DNA of 64,000 nt, taken from Sycon ciliatum (taxonomy: Eukaryota > Porifera > Calcarea > Leucosolenida > Sycettidae). Shown here piece after piece: positions 62,946 through 64,000 of this stretch (positions are counted from its first letter, which is position 1; every line of letters starts with the position of its first letter). The notes under the pieces are model-generated. The model worked only from the letters and a program-made list of their open reading frames with translations. It had not been told where the DNA came from and did not search any database. Position numbers and translations under genes: made by a program. The stretch covers positions 13,078,154 through 13,142,153 of the forward strand of contig NC_088653.1 in the NCBI RefSeq assembly GCF_964019385.1. Direction: 5' to 3'.

Positions 62946-63184
62946 GGCCGCCATTGCTGAGACTTGACTGTCACCACTCCTTCTTTTCAACTCACATGTA
63001 AATTGACACAATCCGCATCATGTCTCACTAACTTTGATGCTAGACTAAACTAGTTGCCTGTAAATATGTTTGCAGCAATGTGATGTGGAGGTTATCAGTT
63101 GTCTGAGATTGCCTTAGTCTTGCTATGCACATCAAACAAAGCGTTACAATGATATAGCCGGTTGTCTCTGTTTTCTCTGCCTTT

Positions 63185-63325
63185 GTGTGCGTGTGTGTGT
63201 GTGTGTGTCTGGCGCGTGCGTGCGTGCACATGTGTGCATGTGAGTGTGTTTTGTGGGAAGGTATTTGTCTGCTGTGTGTGGGTGTTTGTGTTTGTGTGTG
63301 TCTGTGTCTCTGTGTGTTTGTATAT

Positions 63326-63360
<35 letters not shown>
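63185..63360. repeat. GT-rich microsatellite
   Basis: GT/GTTTGT tract just upstream of exon B. Confidence 0.9.
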
Positions 63361-63361
<1 letters not shown>

Positions 63362-63441
63362 GTGTATTCGTACATGGGTGCATACACATGTGTGTGCACG
63401 TGAGAGAGTGTTTATGTGTACCTATCTAATCATGTATATAG

Positions 63442-63627
63442 GTGAACAAGATACAACTGCAGCATGTGAACGCATGGAAATGCAAAACCAGACCAACACA
63501 ACTGTCCGTCAACTACAGGAGCAAAGTGCTACAAGTACCACAAGCATTGGACAACTACTGGAGCACCAGCAAGACACTAGTGATAAGCTTTCACGTGTCT
63601 CAGCAGCTGTTACCACCATTCAACAAG
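63442..63627 (+). CDS. Coiled-coil gene, exon B
   Basis: 186 bp, after acceptor ATGTATATAG and before donor GTGAGT. Phase 1 at both ends (symmetrical), 62 residues: NTTVRQLQEQSATSTTSIGQ, then a helical QQDTSDKLSRVSAAVTTIQQ segment. A symmetrical exon can be repeated or skipped without shifting the frame, consistent with a modular stalk. The next exon is not in the window. Confidence 0.6.
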
Positions 63628-64000
63628 GTGAGTACATTTTTTCTAGGTCTGCTGTAAAACCTATAACTAAAGATCAATGTGACTATTGACCAGTCTACTC
63701 CTACTGACTACTTTACCAGGCATGTACACTATCACTGTGACTTGCGACAGCCTGGTGAAAGAACAGCAACCAACTTTTCTTGTCCCATTGGGCGGGCGGG
63801 CAGGTGATTGTGTGTGTGTGTGTCTGTGTGTGTGTGTACAATACTGTCGTTGCCGCAGCCGATGATGTATTGGGCCCGAGCGAACACCGTCAGGCCGACT
63901 GGTATGATGACAACTCTGCAATCATACAACCCCTTCAGCGCACCCGCAATGAGTGCTACGCCTAGTGACTTGCCCACGTTCAGTAGAGGGGCGACACGTA
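63628..64000. other. Intron of the coiled-coil gene, no other feature
   Basis: Includes a short GT tract at 63,808-63,838; no further exon was recognised. Confidence 0.4.

Overview
The window is nuclear DNA of an animal-type eukaryote: spliced exons with canonical GT-AG borders, tRNA-derived SINEs, CR1/L2-like LINEs, a BEL/Pao LTR retrotransposon, many TIR elements and long microsatellites. Host genes are sparse. I cannot name the species; a marine invertebrate such as a sponge would fit, but nothing proves it.

Region 1 (1-22,400) holds at least four, probably five, diverged copies of one unrecognised minus-strand gene family. One copy (15,638-16,618) is open over 326 codons; the others are frameshifted or split by transposons. 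Each readable copy has a conserved CACCTTAGTTTTCACCTATAA-like box about 140-170 bp upstream of its start. Between the copies lie LINE fragments, a permuted tRNA-SINE and several MITEs.

Region 2 (22,640-43,510) is a triple nest. A CR1/L2-like LINE (ORF1 at 42,823-43,449, broken ORF2 at 25,816-22,928, both minus) is split by a non-autonomous hAT-like element (25,827-42,636; 8-bp duplication GTGACCAT). That is in turn split by a 15,437-bp element (27,188-42,624; termini AG...CT; 6-bp duplication TACGAC). This inner element is the most remarkable object here. Apart from a 57-bp centre it is one near-perfect giant palindrome with arms of 7,745 and 7,635 bp. Each arm encodes a TFIIB-like zinc-ribbon protein, an unrecognised 256-residue protein, a MORN-like-repeat/RING-H2 protein and a two-exon 114-residue protein. 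Target duplication, termini and gene style point to a Polinton/Maverick-like or related virus-derived element. No polymerase, integrase, ATPase, protease or capsid gene was recognised, so it looks like a defective 'snap-back' derivative moved in trans.

Region 3 (43,560-48,450) has a hairpin MITE, a second LINE RT fragment, a 1.3-kb foldback element with nested MITEs, a 32-bp tandem array and a TA-flanked TIR element. Region 4 (48,500-50,630) has the first coding exon of a serine/threonine-type protein kinase followed by an 18-bp minisatellite. Region 5 (54,730-59,110) is a complete BEL/Pao insertion with 628-bp LTRs that appear identical, ATCTG duplications and one continuous 1,001-codon ORF from which RT, RNase H and the integrase core have been lost. 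Region 6 (59,350-64,000) has a pogo/mariner-like MITE, a LINE 3' end and two coiled-coil exons of one host gene joined in phase 1.

All coordinates, repeat ends and duplications were read by eye; family names for the mobile elements are inferences from motifs and termini.
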